From Tepidanaerobacter syntrophicus (GTDB lineage Bacteria; Bacillota; Thermosediminibacteria; Thermosediminibacterales; Tepidanaerobacteraceae), in assembly GCF_001485475.2 (NCBI RefSeq), contig NZ_DF977001.1, forward strand, positions 248,001-312,000: a stretch of 64,000 nucleotides of DNA, given 5' to 3'. The notes beneath the pieces are model-generated. The model made no database searches and was not told where the DNA came from. It saw only the letters and a program-made list of their open reading frames with translations. Shown one piece after another: positions 27,028 to 37,228 of the stretch (position 1 is the stretch's first letter; each line of letters begins with the position of its first letter). Made by a program: the position numbers and the translations under genes.

Positions 27028-29166
27028 ATGAGAAAAAGAGTTTTTTCAACAATTATAGCTTTAGTATTCATGCTTTCTATTTTATCTCCTGGGGCAGCAT
27101 CAGCTCAAACAGCTATTTCTCAGGAAAAGGCGATAGAAATTATTAAAAATCTATTTGACACATCTATTTATGATCAATTTAATATAAACTACAACGAAAT
27201 TGATGAGAATAAAAACGTGTGGGAACTTAACTGGTCTCAGTCAAAGGAGGCCTATGGCAGCTTAAGTGCAAGCGTTGACAGCGATACAGGAAATATATTA
27301 AGTATTTATATGTACCGCGGTTACGATTCAGGAAGAACGACGTCAGGAATACCAAAGTACACAAAGAATCAAGCTTTAGAAATAGCGCAGAATTATGCTA
27401 AAAAAATTCAGCCATCTGAATTTGCCAAAACAAAGCTTACCGAATCTAAAGGCGCAGTTTATCCTACAAAAAACTATAGCGAAAGTTACTTCTTTAACTT
27501 TATCCGCACAGAGGGCAATATACCCGTTGAGAATAATTATATTAACGTAGAAGTAGACGGCTACACCGGCGATATTCTAAGCTATTCCTTTAATTGGTGC
27601 TGGGATCCATTGCCATCTGCTGCAAATCTAATCTTGCCGGAAGATGCGGAGAAAATTTTTAAGACTAATGATAAATTAGGTTTAAAGCTTGTATATAAAC
27701 GCTACTTTGATTATTCCACAAAAAAAGAAGATATTAAACTGGTTTATGTTTTAAATTCGGAAAGATTTTTAATAGATGCAGTTACCGGAGAGATAATAGA
27801 CGATAGGTATTATGATTTTTACGGTGCAGGCGCCGGAGAAAAATCAGCGCAAGCCGGATATGACACGTCTCTTACCCCTGCTGAAAGCAAGGAGGTTGAG
27901 ATAACTAAAAACTGTATTTCAAAAGATGAGGCAATTAATATCGTTAAGAATTATATCACCATCCCTTCCGATTATAAGCAAAAGACGGCAAATCTTTATG
28001 AAATTTACGACGATCCGGGACAAAAAATATGGAATATTAGCTGGCAAAAAACAGATGAAAATGGTGACATCAGTGGTACCATATACGCATCAGTAAATGC
28101 ACTGACCAAGGAATTATTGAGTTTCGATATTTATGATGATAGCAGATGGTCTCAAGAATTTAAGCAAAATTACGATAGAGCTGCGGCTCAGAAAAAAGCA
28201 GAAGAATTCTTGCAAAACTTCCAGCCTTCACGCTTTAAAAATGTGAAGCTTGAGGATATTGACACAAATATTGATGAATCCGAAAAAGCTCGCGAACATT
28301 ATTTTGTTTATACAAGAATAGTTAATGAAATCCCATACAATGCCAATGGTTTTAATATAACGGTAGATTCTCAAAGCGGGCAGATAGTCAGTTATCGCAT
28401 GGACTGGCACGAAAGAGTATTTCCGGATCCTACAGGAGTTATTCCAAAGGACAAGGCGCAGGAACAATTCTTGAAAAAGGTGGGTTTAGAATTAGTTTAC
28501 GCCTACCTTTATAATCCCAAAGAGGAAGATGCAGGGAATTACAAACTGGTATACAAACCGAAAGATGCTGATTCTTACACCTTTGACGCTTTTGATTTTA
28601 CACCTTTAGATTATAGCGGAAAACCCGTTAAAGAAGAAGTTGCAACTTCGTTTACCGACATCAAAGGACACTGGGCGGAAAAAGATATTCAGCTCCTAAT
28701 TGATTTAGGCGTTATTGAATGCTCAGAAGACAAGTTCCTGCCCGATAAAAACATAACAGAAGGCGAGTTTGTAAAATTTCTCCTTTTAGCTAAGAATCAG
28801 AACATCCCTGATGATGCCTTGATGAAATCTTCGGATGCTGATGATATACAGCCATATATTGATTTAGCCTTAAAGCTGGGATGGATAAAGCCAAATGAGA
28901 TAGATGCTAAAAGACTTATATCTCGCGAGAAAGCTGCCGCTCTTGTCGTAAGGGCCATGGGTCTTGAAAAGGCAGCAAGTCTTTCTGATATTTATAAAGA
29001 TATTGCAGCCGACAGTACTTCCATAACAGCTGATTATAAGGGTCATGTAACACTAGCCTTAGGATTAAAACTTATGTCATGTGAAAACGACAAATTCAGT
29101 CCCAGCGGCAGTGTTACCCGGGCCGAGGCTGCAGCCATACTTGTAAGAATGCTTAGAAACCAGTAG
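27028..29166 (+). CDS. S-layer-anchored YcdB/PepSY-type secreted protein
   Basis: A 712-aa exported protein. Signal peptide: residues 1-27 (RKRVFS, hydrophobic core, cleavage after ASA). Two successive repeats, roughly residues 30-265 and 290-535, each have a YcdB/PepSY-like pattern (SQEKAIEII / SKDEAINIV ... VDSDTGNILSI / VNALTKELLSF ... VDGYTGDILSYSFNW / VDSQSGQIVSYRMDW). Three SLH modules follow, from about 545 to 712 (FTDIKGHWAEKDI; ISREKAAALVVRAMG; VTRAEAAAILVRML), which bind cell-wall polymer. It is therefore a cell-surface protein. Function of the PepSY part (possibly peptidase inhibition) is not established. ATG follows GAAAGGTTGAGATGTT. Confidence 0.85.
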   Translation: MRKRVFSTIIALVFMLSILSPGAASAQTAISQEKAIEIIKNLFDTSIYDQFNINYNEIDENKNVWELNWSQSKEAYGSLSASVDSDTGNILSIYMYRGYDSGRTTSGIPKYTKNQALEIAQNYAKKIQPSEFAKTKLTESKGAVYPTKNYSESYFFNFIRTEGNIPVENNYINVEVDGYTGDILSYSFNWCWDPLPSAANLILPEDAEKIFKTNDKLGLKLVYKRYFDYSTKKEDIKLVYVLNSERFLIDAVTGEIIDDRYYDFYGAGAGEKSAQAGYDTSLTPAESKEVEITKNCISKDEAINIVKNYITIPSDYKQKTANLYEIYDDPGQKIWNISWQKTDENGDISGTIYASVNALTKELLSFDIYDDSRWSQEFKQNYDRAAAQKKAEEFLQNFQPSRFKNVKLEDIDTNIDESEKAREHYFVYTRIVNEIPYNANGFNITVDSQSGQIVSYRMDWHERVFPDPTGVIPKDKAQEQFLKKVGLELVYAYLYNPKEEDAGNYKLVYKPKDADSYTFDAFDFTPLDYSGKPVKEEVATSFTDIKGHWAEKDIQLLIDLGVIECSEDKFLPDKNITEGEFVKFLLLAKNQNIPDDALMKSSDADDIQPYIDLALKLGWIKPNEIDAKRLISREKAAALVVRAMGLEKAASLSDIYKDIAADSTSITADYKGHVTLALGLKLMSCENDKFSPSGSVTRAEAAAILVRMLRNQ

Positions 29167-29245
29167 TTCGCGCAATCATCGCGCGCCTGTATAGCGGGTG
29201 GTTTATGTTCCATTGCTGTGCGCTAAGCAGGCTAAAGTATATAAT

Positions 29246-29291
29246 AAAAAGTGAGCTTAAAAGCACAAAACGCTTTTAAGCTCACTTTTTT
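29246..29291. terminator. Bidirectional terminator
   Basis: Perfect arms AAAAGTGAGCTTAAAAGC / GCTTTTAAGCTCACTTTT with a 7-nt loop, with T-runs in both directions. It lies between the SLH protein gene and the converging malic enzyme gene. Confidence 0.9.
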
Positions 29292-29298
29292 GATTAAA

Positions 29299-30510
29299 TT
29301 ATTTCAGCATTAATTCCTTTAGCTTTTCAGCATCAATTTCTACCCTTGCCACTTTAGAGTTCATAGCTGCCTTTGCAACTTCATAGGCCACATTCGCGGC
29401 TACTCGCTTATCAAAGGCTCCCGGAATGCAATAATCCGGTGATAGCTCATCAGGAGAAATAAGTGACGCTATGGCATGGGCTGCCGCAATTTTCATTTCT
29501 TCGTTTATATCCGATGCCCTAACTTCTAAAGCGCCGCGGAAGATGCCGGGAAAGGCCAGCACGTTGTTTATCTGATTTGGAAAGTCTGAGCGGCCAGTGC
29601 CTATAACCTTTGCTCCGGCTGCTTTAGCCTCGTCCGGATATATTTCAGGCACAGGGTTTGCAAGAGCAAATACTATCGCATCTTTTCCCATCTTTTCTAT
29701 CATTTCCTTTGTAACGGTTCCGGGGCCAGAAACTCCGACAAATATATCGCTTCCCTTTAAGGAGTCTGCGATAGTTCCTTTAATATTCTCTTTATTTGTC
29801 ACATTTGCTAATTCTTGCTTACTTTCATTTAGGTTTTCCCTTCCCCTGTAAATTACCCCCTTGCTGTCGCACACAATTACATCGGCAACGCCTGCCGAAA
29901 GCAGAAGTTTTGTAATAGCAACCCCTGCGGCACCTGCTCCGCTTATAACAACCTTAACGTCCTTTATATCCTTATTTACTATTTTAAGTGCATTTATGGC
30001 AGCTGCAAGCACCACTACGGCAGTGCCATGTTGATCATCGTGAAATACAGGAATATCCAGTTCTTGTTTTAGTCTCTTTTCAACCTCAAAACATCTTGGA
30101 GCTGAAATATCCTCCAGATTGATTCCGCCGAAGGTCGGCGCTATGCGCTTAACTGTTTCCACGATTTCATCCACATCTTGAGTAGCAAGACAGATAGGAA
30201 ATGCATCTACCCCTCCAAAATTCTTAAAAAGTACGGCTTTTCCTTCCATAACAGGCATACCTGCGGCAGCTCCGATATTGCCTAAGCCCAATACCGCTGA
30301 ACCGTCTGTGACAACTGCAATCATACGGCCTTTTGCCGTATACTCATATATTAAATCCGGATTTTCTTTTATCTTCTTGCACGGTTCTGCTACACCCGGC
30401 GTATATGCAAGGCTTAGATCCTTTGCATCTTTTAAGGGAACCTTGCTAATTACCTCAATTTTCCCCTTGTTTTTTGCATGCAATTCAAGTGCTTCTTTTG
30501 TTAAATCCAT
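29299..30510 (-). CDS. Malic enzyme (malate dehydrogenase, oxaloacetate-decarboxylating)
   Basis: A 403-aa short-form malic enzyme converting malate to pyruvate and CO2 with NAD(P)+. Signatures are [15 protein letters not shown] near residue 29, [25 protein letters not shown] near 68 (core: [18 protein letters not shown]), [10 protein letters not shown] near 156, and a Rossmann GAGAAG near 193. It is the last gene of fumA-fumB-mae, 11 nt after fumB, so the operon would run fumarate to malate to pyruvate. Coenzyme preference is not decided from sequence. Confidence 0.93.
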   Translation of the reverse strand: MDLTKEALELHAKNKGKIEVISKVPLKDAKDLSLAYTPGVAEPCKKIKENPDLIYEYTAKGRMIAVVTDGSAVLGLGNIGAAAGMPVMEGKAVLFKNFGGVDAFPICLATQDVDEIVETVKRIAPTFGGINLEDISAPRCFEVEKRLKQELDIPVFHDDQHGTAVVVLAAAINALKIVNKDIKDVKVVISGAGAAGVAITKLLLSAGVADVIVCDSKGVIYRGRENLNESKQELANVTNKENIKGTIADSLKGSDIFVGVSGPGTVTKEMIEKMGKDAIVFALANPVPEIYPDEAKAAGAKVIGTGRSDFPNQINNVLAFPGIFRGALEVRASDINEEMKIAAAHAIASLISPDELSPDYCIPGAFDKRVAANVAYEVAKAAMNSKVARVEIDAEKLKELMLK

Positions 30511-30521
30511 ATAAAGGCCTC

Positions 30522-31079
30522 CTATTGAATTTTGTATTTTTGGGGTTCGCTTTCATAAAGGTTGTTCCCCAACGAATCTATTACAACTATCGCCGGAAAG
30601 TCTTCCACATAGAATTTATGTATAGCTTCCGGCCCTAAATCCTCATAGCATACAATTTCTGCTTTTTTAATGCTTTTTGAAATTAACGCCGCAGCACCGC
30701 CTACAGCTGCAAAATAGACTGCGCCGTATGTCTTCATTGCATCAATTACTTCTTTTGATCTTACTCCTTTGCCAATCATTCCCTTTAAACCTAGTTTCAA
30801 AAGAGGCGGAGTATAGGGATCCATTCTGTAGCTTGTAGTAGGCCCTGCCGGTCCCACTGCATAACCGGGTTTTGCCGGCGCAGGGCCAACATAGTAGATA
30901 ATTTGATTTTTTACTTCAAAAGGAAGCTCTTTCCCGGAATTTATCAGCTCTATCAGCCGCTTATGCGCAGCATCTCTCCCTGTGTAAATTATGCCGTTGA
31001 TAAGTACGTTATCGCCAGCCTTAAGTTCTCTTACTTTTTCATCGTTTAAAGGCGCCTGTATCTTGATTGTCTCTGTCAT
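30522..31079 (-). CDS. fumB: Class I fumarate hydratase, beta subunit
   Basis: A 185-aa beta subunit of the two-subunit Fe-S fumarase/tartrate dehydratase family; with the alpha subunit it hydrates fumarate to malate. The blocks GRDAAHKRL, YVGPAPAKPGYAVGPAGPTTS (abridged: GPAGPTTSYRMD) and GKG near residue 118 are typical. The ATG at 31079 (MTETIK) follows AGGGGGTGGG; upstream codons to 31133 would overlap fumA. It sits 14 nt after fumA. Fumarase versus tartrate dehydratase is decided only by context with malic enzyme. Confidence 0.9.
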   Translation of the reverse strand: MTETIKIQAPLNDEKVRELKAGDNVLINGIIYTGRDAAHKRLIELINSGKELPFEVKNQIIYYVGPAPAKPGYAVGPAGPTTSYRMDPYTPPLLKLGLKGMIGKGVRSKEVIDAMKTYGAVYFAAVGGAAALISKSIKKAEIVCYEDLGPEAIHKFYVEDFPAIVVIDSLGNNLYESEPQKYKIQ

Positions 31080-31093
31080 GTTTATCCCACCCC

Positions 31094-31939
31094 CTATATT
31101 ATCCTTTGTGCATGCCTTGCCGCATGACAGCAAATATTTACAGCTACAGGCAAGCCTGCTATATGTGTGGGAAATTGCTCGATATTTACAGCAAGAGCTG
31201 TTGTTCTGCCTCCCAGGCCTGCCGGTCCAACACCGGATTTATTGATTTCGTTTAAAATTTCAGCTTCCAACTCTGCGTATCTTTTATCCGGATTATGCTC
31301 GCCTACAGGTCTTGCGGTAGCTTTCTTAGCCAAGATTGCTGCAACTTCCATAGTCCCTCCGATACCTGCTCCAACTACAATCGGCGGGCAGGGATTCGGG
31401 CCTGCTTCTACCGCCGCAGTTACAATGAAGTTTTTAACGCCCTCTACTCCGTCTGCAGGTTTTAGCATCTTTATTCTGCTCATGTTTTCGCTGCCAAAAC
31501 CCTTTGGGGTAACCAAAATACTTATCTTGTCCCCCGGAACAATTTTCAAATGAATTATTGCAGGTATATTGTATTTTGTATTCACACGATCAAACAAAGG
31601 ATCATCTACTACCGATTTACGAAGATATCCTTCTGTATACGCCTGCTTTACTCCCTCATTGATAGCATCATTAAAATCACCGTCAATAATTGCAACTTCC
31701 TGACCAAGTTCTACGAATACAACCGCCATTCCTGTATCTTGGCAAATGGCTATTTTTTCTTCTGCTGCTATTTTATCATTTTTTATAATCTGTTCAATAA
31801 CTGATTTTCCGATAGGCGACTCCTCTTTCTCATACTGAGCTTTTAATTTGCTTAAGACATCATCTCCGATTAAGTAATTTGCTTGCAAAAATAACTCTTT
31901 TACCGTTTGCTCGATTGTCCTTACGCTTACCTGTCGCAA
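31094..31939 (-). CDS. fumA: Class I fumarate hydratase, alpha subunit
   Basis: A 281-aa catalytic Fe-S subunit. Cluster-ligand candidates are Cys in AICQDTG, in GPNPCPP and in INICCHAARH (family knowledge). The chosen start is TTG at 31939, giving MRQVSVRTIEQTV, the usual family N-terminus; AGGAG lies 13 nt upstream, a little far. An ATG at 31966 would add nine residues but has no ribosome site. First gene of the fumA-fumB-malic enzyme unit, divergent from the ABC-F gene. Confidence 0.88.
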   Translation of the reverse strand: MRQVSVRTIEQTVKELFLQANYLIGDDVLSKLKAQYEKEESPIGKSVIEQIIKNDKIAAEEKIAICQDTGMAVVFVELGQEVAIIDGDFNDAINEGVKQAYTEGYLRKSVVDDPLFDRVNTKYNIPAIIHLKIVPGDKISILVTPKGFGSENMSRIKMLKPADGVEGVKNFIVTAAVEAGPNPCPPIVVGAGIGGTMEVAAILAKKATARPVGEHNPDKRYAELEAEILNEINKSGVGPAGLGGRTTALAVNIEQFPTHIAGLPVAVNICCHAARHAQRII

Positions 31940-32162
31940 TTTAACAACTTCACTCCTTCGTAACATGTATTATAAAAAATACTTGCCTGTTATATTTATT
32001 TCTATTTATTTAACAAAATTCCTTCTTTTCATCTTAATATTTATCGATAATTATGACTCATTATGGCTGCTTTACTTTCTTTATTTGATTTTTTAGCCCC
32101 ATTGTTGTAGAATTTACCTAGTTTCCCGCTTTTTCAATATGAAGATATAATTGGTGATGTAT

Positions 32163-34061
32163 ATGACAATATTAAGTGTTTCAAATTTAAATAAAAGTTT
32201 TGGAGATACCATCGTTCTCGAAAACATTAGTTTTTCAATTGAAGAAAATGACAGAATAGGGCTAATAGGATTAAACGGCACCGGAAAATCAACTTTGCTG
32301 AAAATCCTCGTTGGAAGCATGCCTTATGACAGTGGTAATATTTATATAGATAAAAATATCAAAATAGGTTATCTTGCCCAGGATACCGGTCTTGAAGGTT
32401 ATAAGACTATAGGCGAGGCTCTTTCCTCTGTTTTTTTAAAACAAAAAGAACAAGAGGATGAACTGCACAGATTAGAAAATTTGATGGCTTCACCCAAAAT
32501 TTATGAAGACGAAGATCGCTTAGAAGATTTAATGCATCAGTACTCTATGCTTTTTGAGGAATTTAAGGAAAATGGAGGCTTTGAAATTGAAAGCCGTATA
32601 CGAGGAGTATTAAAAGGTCTTGGTTTTACAGATGAAGATTTGGAAATTTCGAGCCTTAGCGGTGGTCAAAAGACCCGCCTTGCTTTAGGGCGAATTTTAC
32701 TGGAGTCTCCGGATCTTCTGCTTCTCGACGAGCCTACTAATTATTTGGATTTAGAATCTCTTCAGTGGTTGGAGGGTTTCTTGAAAAATTACCCAAAAGC
32801 ATTCATGATTGTATCTCACGACAGATACTTCTTAGACAATACTGTAAAGAAAATTTTTGAGTTGGAAAATAATACTATCACATTATACAACGGAAATTAC
32901 TCTGAATTTGTAGACAAAAAACAGGCTTTAGCAAGAATCCATGAAAAGCAAGAAAAAATTCGTCAAAAAGAGATTCAAAAGCTTGAAGAGAACATACAAA
33001 CTTTTATCTCCCATAGGAATTATATCCAGGCTGAGAACCGAAAAAGAAGGCTGGAAGAATTACTGCCAAAGTCTATGTCCGGCAAAAGCAGCGCTCCTGC
33101 TGTTCGCTTGCGATTTGATATGCAGGATTCCAGCGGCAAAGAGGTGCTTAGAATTGAAAACTTAGGTTTTTCTTATGGCGACAAAAACATATTAAAGAAT
33201 GTCAATTTAAAAGTCTTTCGAGGGGAGCGCATAGGCATAATCGGACCGAACGGCATAGGAAAGACTACATTTTTAAAGATACTTGCCGGTCAGCTTGAGC
33301 CTCAGGAAGGTTTTGTAAATTTCGGCCATCAGGTAGAGCCTGTGTATTTCGAGCAGGAGCAACAAGATTTTTCTTCTAAATCAACAGTGCTAGATGAAAT
33401 GTGGAATGCTGCCCCCGGCCTTAGTCTTACTGAAATCAGGACTTTTTTGGCAGGTCTGTTGTTTTTCCAAGACGACATAGAAAAAACCGTCGATGTGCTA
33501 AGCGGTGGAGAAAAGAGCAGGCTTTCTCTTGGAAGGGTAATTCTTCAAGGAGCAAATCTTCTTTTACTTGACGAACCTACAAACCATCTTGACATAATTT
33601 CAAAAGAGAATTTAGAAGAAGCTTTAAAAAGCTTTAAGGGGACTATAATCGCAGTATCTCATGACAGATACTTTTTATCTAAAATTGCAACTCGAATCTG
33701 GGAATTTTCTGATGGTAATATTATAGATTTTGATGGTTCTTTCAGTTACTACCTGGAAAAGAAAAATGAAACTGCCAAAACTGAAGTTGCGTCCGAGAAC
33801 AAAGAAAGCAAAACCGTAATTCAAAAAATCAAACTTCGCAAGAGGCAGGAACGGGAAAAAAAGAGGCAAGAAGAACTTGCAATAAAAGAACTGGAAGAAA
33901 ATATTTTAAAAAAAGAAGAGGAATTGGAAGAACTGGAACATATGTTGTGCCAGCCGGAGGTATACAGTAACCCTGAAAATTCTCAAAAGGTTAATAAGGC
34001 ATATAACCAAGTAATTTATGATTTGGAGCAACTATATGATGAGCTTGACAGGCTGGCTTAG
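32163..34061 (+). CDS. ABC-F family ATPase (YdiF-like ribosome-associated factor)
   Basis: A 632-aa soluble protein with two ABC cassettes and no membrane domain. Walker A1 GLNGTGKST and signature LSGGQKTRL form the first cassette; Walker A2 GPNGIGKTT and signature LSGGEKSRL form the second; both DEPTN Walker B motifs are present. A charged inter-domain linker (about 240-310) and a C-terminal coiled coil (about 545-630; [20 protein letters not shown]) follow the ABC-F plan, which acts on the ribosome. ATG at 32163 behind TTGGTGAT is preferred to an upstream TTG at 32151. It is followed 14 nt later by tsaD, as ydiF neighbours tsaD in Bacillus. Confidence 0.9.
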   Translation: MTILSVSNLNKSFGDTIVLENISFSIEENDRIGLIGLNGTGKSTLLKILVGSMPYDSGNIYIDKNIKIGYLAQDTGLEGYKTIGEALSSVFLKQKEQEDELHRLENLMASPKIYEDEDRLEDLMHQYSMLFEEFKENGGFEIESRIRGVLKGLGFTDEDLEISSLSGGQKTRLALGRILLESPDLLLLDEPTNYLDLESLQWLEGFLKNYPKAFMIVSHDRYFLDNTVKKIFELENNTITLYNGNYSEFVDKKQALARIHEKQEKIRQKEIQKLEENIQTFISHRNYIQAENRKRRLEELLPKSMSGKSSAPAVRLRFDMQDSSGKEVLRIENLGFSYGDKNILKNVNLKVFRGERIGIIGPNGIGKTTFLKILAGQLEPQEGFVNFGHQVEPVYFEQEQQDFSSKSTVLDEMWNAAPGLSLTEIRTFLAGLLFFQDDIEKTVDVLSGGEKSRLSLGRVILQGANLLLLDEPTNHLDIISKENLEEALKSFKGTIIAVSHDRYFLSKIATRIWEFSDGNIIDFDGSFSYYLEKKNETAKTEVASENKESKTVIQKIKLRKRQEREKKRQEELAIKELEENILKKEEELEELEHMLCQPEVYSNPENSQKVNKAYNQVIYDLEQLYDELDRLA

Positions 34062-34075
34062 AAGGAGCGATTTTT

Positions 34076-35083
34076 TTGAAAAAAGACATTATCGCAATGG
34101 GCATTGAAACATCTTGCGACGAAACTTCGGTTTCTATAGTAAAAAACGGCAGAAAAATCCTATCGAACACTATATTTTCTCAAATCAAACAGCATCAAAG
34201 ATTTGGCGGTGTGGTGCCTGAAATCGCCTCAAGACAACATCTCGAAGCCATGGCTCACGTTGCGGAACAATCGCTGAAAGAGGCCGATATAAGTTTTAAA
34301 GATGTGGATTTGGTGGCAGTAACCCATGGACCGGGTCTTATAGGTGCCTTGCTGGTGGGGGTTTCTTATGCTAAAGGAGTGGCTTATGCTTTAAATAAGC
34401 CTTTAGTGGGAGTAAATCATATAGAGGGGCATATTTTCGCAAACTTTTTGGAGAATAACTTTGCTCCGCCATTTTTGTGCCTGGTTGTCTCAGGAGGTCA
34501 TTCTCATTTAGTATATATTAATGATTACGGAGATTATGAAGTAATGGGAAGAACTATAGACGATGCAGCAGGAGAAGCTTTTGACAAGATAGCCAGAGCC
34601 CTTGGCTTAGGTTACCCCGGCGGGCCGGCTATTGAGGAAGCCGCAAAAAGTGGAAATGAAACAGCCATATCTTTTCCTGTGGCCCATATAGAAGAAAACG
34701 ACCTTTCTTTTAGTTTTAGCGGTCTAAAATCTGCTGTTCTAAATTATTTGAACCATCAAAAGCAAAAAGGTGAACCTATAGTTGTGGAAGATGTGGCTGC
34801 CAGTTTTCAAAAGGCAGTAGTTGACGCCCTTGTAGAAAATACATTAAAGGCGGCTCAGCTAAAAGACGTTAGAGAAATTGCCTTAGCAGGCGGGGTAGCA
34901 TCTAATCACAAGCTGCGGAATGAATTAACGAAAAGAGCGGGGGATAATTTCAGAATTCATTTTCCGCCGCCTATTCTCTGCACTGACAATGCGGCAATGA
35001 TTGCTTGCGCCGGATATTACCAATATTTAAGAGGAGTAAAACATGATCTTTCTTTAAATGCTTATGCTAACTTGAGTTTATAG
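34076..35083 (+). CDS. tsaD: tRNA t6A threonylcarbamoyltransferase TsaD
   Basis: A 335-aa enzyme transferring threonylcarbamoyl from its AMP adduct to A37 of ANN-decoding tRNAs. ASKHA-fold motifs are [14 protein letters not shown] at the N-terminus, the metal-binding HIEGH near residue 111, VSGGHSHL near 138, and [12 protein letters not shown] near 272. The start is TTG at 34076 behind GAAGGAGCG. Its partners tsaB and tsaE lie 1-2 kb away on the opposite strand, converging on it. Confidence 0.97.
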   Translation: MKKDIIAMGIETSCDETSVSIVKNGRKILSNTIFSQIKQHQRFGGVVPEIASRQHLEAMAHVAEQSLKEADISFKDVDLVAVTHGPGLIGALLVGVSYAKGVAYALNKPLVGVNHIEGHIFANFLENNFAPPFLCLVVSGGHSHLVYINDYGDYEVMGRTIDDAAGEAFDKIARALGLGYPGGPAIEEAAKSGNETAISFPVAHIEENDLSFSFSGLKSAVLNYLNHQKQKGEPIVVEDVAASFQKAVVDALVENTLKAAQLKDVREIALAGGVASNHKLRNELTKRAGDNFRIHFPPPILCTDNAAMIACAGYYQYLRGVKHDLSLNAYANLSL

Positions 35084-35106
35084 ACAGGATGTAAGGAGAG
35101 ATTAAA

Positions 35107-35580
35107 ATGCGAAGGGTCGAAAGGCACAAGGCAGGATCTGTCAATTCTCTGTGGTTTTGGTATAAAACAGTAAATCCTTTAAAGGCAGTATACAACTTTA
35201 TCTTAATTTATATTGCAAGGTTTGTGCCTTTTCTTCCTCTTAAAAATTTTATGTACAGACTCACCGGAATGAAGGTAGGAAAGAATGTATCCATAGGTCT
35301 TATGGCAATGTTTGATATATTTTTCCCTGAACTTATAGAAATCGGAGACAATACGATAATCGGCTATAATTCTACGATACTTGCTCATGAATACATGGTA
35401 AAAGAATGGGGAAAAGGAAGGGTTGTTATAGGGAAGAATGTGACAATAGGTGCAAATGTCACAATACTCGCCGGCATTGTCGTCGGCGATGATGCTACTG
35501 TTTCTGCCTGTTCGCTGGTTAATAAAGATGTGCCTTGCGGAGCTTTTGTTGGAGGGGTGCCGATAAAGCCTCTAAAGTGA
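35107..35580 (+). CDS. Left-handed beta-helix (hexapeptide) acyltransferase
   Basis: A 157-aa transferase-like protein with imperfect hexapeptide repeats from about residue 55 to 150 (KVGKNVSIGLMA; IGDNTIIGYNST; IGKNVTIGANVTILAGIVVGDDATVSACSLV, quoted in short pieces). The preceding segment (residues 20-50) is hydrophobic and may touch the membrane. This fold is typical of CoA-dependent O- or N-acyltransferases such as serine or sugar acetyltransferases, but the acceptor cannot be told. ATG follows AAGGAGAG. It trails tsaD by 23 nt and its 3' end overlaps that of rimI by 9 nt. Confidence 0.85.
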   Translation: MRRVERHKAGSVNSLWFWYKTVNPLKAVYNFILIYIARFVPFLPLKNFMYRLTGMKVGKNVSIGLMAMFDIFFPELIEIGDNTIIGYNSTILAHEYMVKEWGKGRVVIGKNVTIGANVTILAGIVVGDDATVSACSLVNKDVPCGAFVGGVPIKPLK

Positions 35581-36036
35581 GTCCTTCCACATTATAACTG
35601 CATCCTCGCCATCGTCTATATAATAGCCTCTTCGGATTCCGATTGGCTCGAAGCCAAGTTTGGAATATAGGTTTTGAGCTATATAATTGCTCTTGCGCAC
35701 TTCTAAGGTCATTTTATTAGCGCCTTCAGTTTTAGCTAGCGCCATAAGAGATCTCATCAGTGTTTCTCCTACTCCCTTACCTCTGTATTCCGGCAAAACT
35801 CCTATATTGGTTACATGGGCTTCGTCTAAGATTATCCACATTCCTGCATAACCTATAATTTTACCGTTATGCCTTGCGATAATATAGTGTGCAAACTGAT
35901 TATCGGTAAGCTCACACATAAAGGAATAACGAGACCAGGGTGTCTTAAAGCAATGGCGCTCTACCTCCATCACTTCGTCTAAATCTTTTACTTTCATAGT
36001 CTCAATTGTAAAATCATCCTCGGCTCTTTGTTCCAT
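35572..36036 (-). CDS. rimI: Ribosomal-protein S18 alanine N-acetyltransferase RimI
   Basis: A 154-aa GNAT acetyltransferase. The acetyl-CoA loop is visible as VLPEYRGKGVGETLM near residue 78-92, followed by the EVRKSNYIAQNLYSKLGFEPIGIRRGYY block (in part: NLYSKLGFEPIGIRRGYY), which is the RimI signature. The ATG at 36036 follows GGAGGAGCGTT. It overlaps tsaB by 23 nt, in the common tsaE-tsaB-rimI order. Substrate assignment rests on family and neighbourhood. Confidence 0.92.
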   Translation of the reverse strand: MEQRAEDDFTIETMKVKDLDEVMEVERHCFKTPWSRYSFMCELTDNQFAHYIIARHNGKIIGYAGMWIILDEAHVTNIGVLPEYRGKGVGETLMRSLMALAKTEGANKMTLEVRKSNYIAQNLYSKLGFEPIGIRRGYYIDDGEDAVIMWKDSL

Positions 36037-36742
36037 AACGCTCCTCCTGCTTTTCTTCAGCGCTGGACTTTCTTATATAAAAAGGTTTTATGGAAAAACA
36101 AGTGTCTTTCTCACCTTGCGCATATCTATCTAATGCCGCTGCCGCTATTGATGAAGCGCGCGGCATAGAAAATGCGGGATTTGCAAAAATTATATCACAA
36201 TCAGAGCCGCTGCAACAGACATTTAGTACTTCTTTTAATAAAAAAACGCCATCGCCTAAAACTGTCACTTTTTCTTTGAGCGAAAAAAGCTCTTGTACTA
36301 ACAGATCTGCTTTAATAAGTCTGTAGTCCCAAAGCCTGTTGAGCTTGCCTTCATCCCAACGGTAGAGTGATGTGTAAACTTCTTTACGCTGCGCATTTAT
36401 TATCGGGCAAATTAAGGTTTTTGAGCCAATTAAGTTATAGGAAAGACCATCAAGGGTATTTATGCCTATCATCGGTTTGTCCAAGGCATGGGCTATGCCT
36501 TGGGCACAGGCCATGCCAATACGAATTCCGGTAAATGAGCCGGGCCCTTTGGCAACTCCGATTACATCCAGCTCTTCTGCAGTTGTCTCGGAATCTTTCA
36601 ACACTTTATCGACAATCGGCATCATTTTTTCTGAATGCATTTTTTTATTATTCACAAGATACTCGGCAAACAGCTTTTCTTCGCTGAGAACAGCTGCTGC
36701 AGCAACAATTGAGGATGAATCGATTCCGAGAACTTTTGTCAT
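36014..36742 (-). CDS. tsaB: t6A biosynthesis protein TsaB
   Basis: A 242-aa paralogue of TsaD that acts as its non-catalytic partner in t6A synthesis. The N-terminal GIDSSSIVAAAAVL and the block GPGSFTGIRIGMACAQGIAHALDKP (in part: GPGSFTGIRIG, near residue 66) are hallmarks. Metal-binding histidines of TsaD are absent, as expected. Its start ATGA overlaps the tsaE stop by 4 nt. Confidence 0.95.
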   Translation of the reverse strand: MTKVLGIDSSSIVAAAAVLSEEKLFAEYLVNNKKMHSEKMMPIVDKVLKDSETTAEELDVIGVAKGPGSFTGIRIGMACAQGIAHALDKPMIGINTLDGLSYNLIGSKTLICPIINAQRKEVYTSLYRWDEGKLNRLWDYRLIKADLLVQELFSLKEKVTVLGDGVFLLKEVLNVCCSGSDCDIIFANPAFSMPRASSIAAAALDRYAQGEKDTCFSIKPFYIRKSSAEEKQEERYGTKSRG

Positions 36743-37218
36743 TTATTTCCAACTCCTGAACAATTTTTCAGTTCTTCAATAATACTATCATAATGAGCGC
36801 TTTTTGAGGCAAATTTTATTTTTCGCTTACTTTCTCCCGATACCTTAAAATCTACCCACAAGACATCTTCGGGCAGTATCTCCTTTACTTTGTCAGCCCA
36901 TTCCATTACAATAACAAAGTCTTGCAGGTAGTCATAAAATCCTATATTTTCCAGTTCCTCCGGATTTTTTAGTCTGTACACATCCATGTGAGCTAAGCTA
37001 ACACTTCCACCGTGATATTCATTTATGATGGTAAAAGTAGGACTGGTAACTTCCTCATCTATCCCTAAGCCTTTGGCAACTCCCTTTGTAAAAGCGGTCT
37101 TACCTGCGCCCAAATCTCCGGTCAACGCCAAAAAGTCCCCTTTTACCAGTAACTTTCCCACTAGAACTCCCAGTTTTTCTGTTTGCTCTATATTTTCGCT
37201 TTCAAAAACTATTTCCAT
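36739..37218 (-). CDS. tsaE: t6A biosynthesis ATPase TsaE
   Basis: A 159-aa P-loop ATPase of the t6A machinery. Walker A GDLGAGKTAF lies near residue 36, followed by the TSPTFTIINEY block near residue 60 and the VIVMEWADKV block near residue 104, all typical. The length is normal. It lies 10 nt downstream of the amidohydrolase gene and is coupled to tsaB by a 4-nt overlap. Confidence 0.96.
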   Translation of the reverse strand: MEIVFESENIEQTEKLGVLVGKLLVKGDFLALTGDLGAGKTAFTKGVAKGLGIDEEVTSPTFTIINEYHGGSVSLAHMDVYRLKNPEELENIGFYDYLQDFVIVMEWADKVKEILPEDVLWVDFKVSGESKRKIKFASKSAHYDSIIEELKNCSGVGNK

Positions 37219-37228
37219 TTATTAAAAT

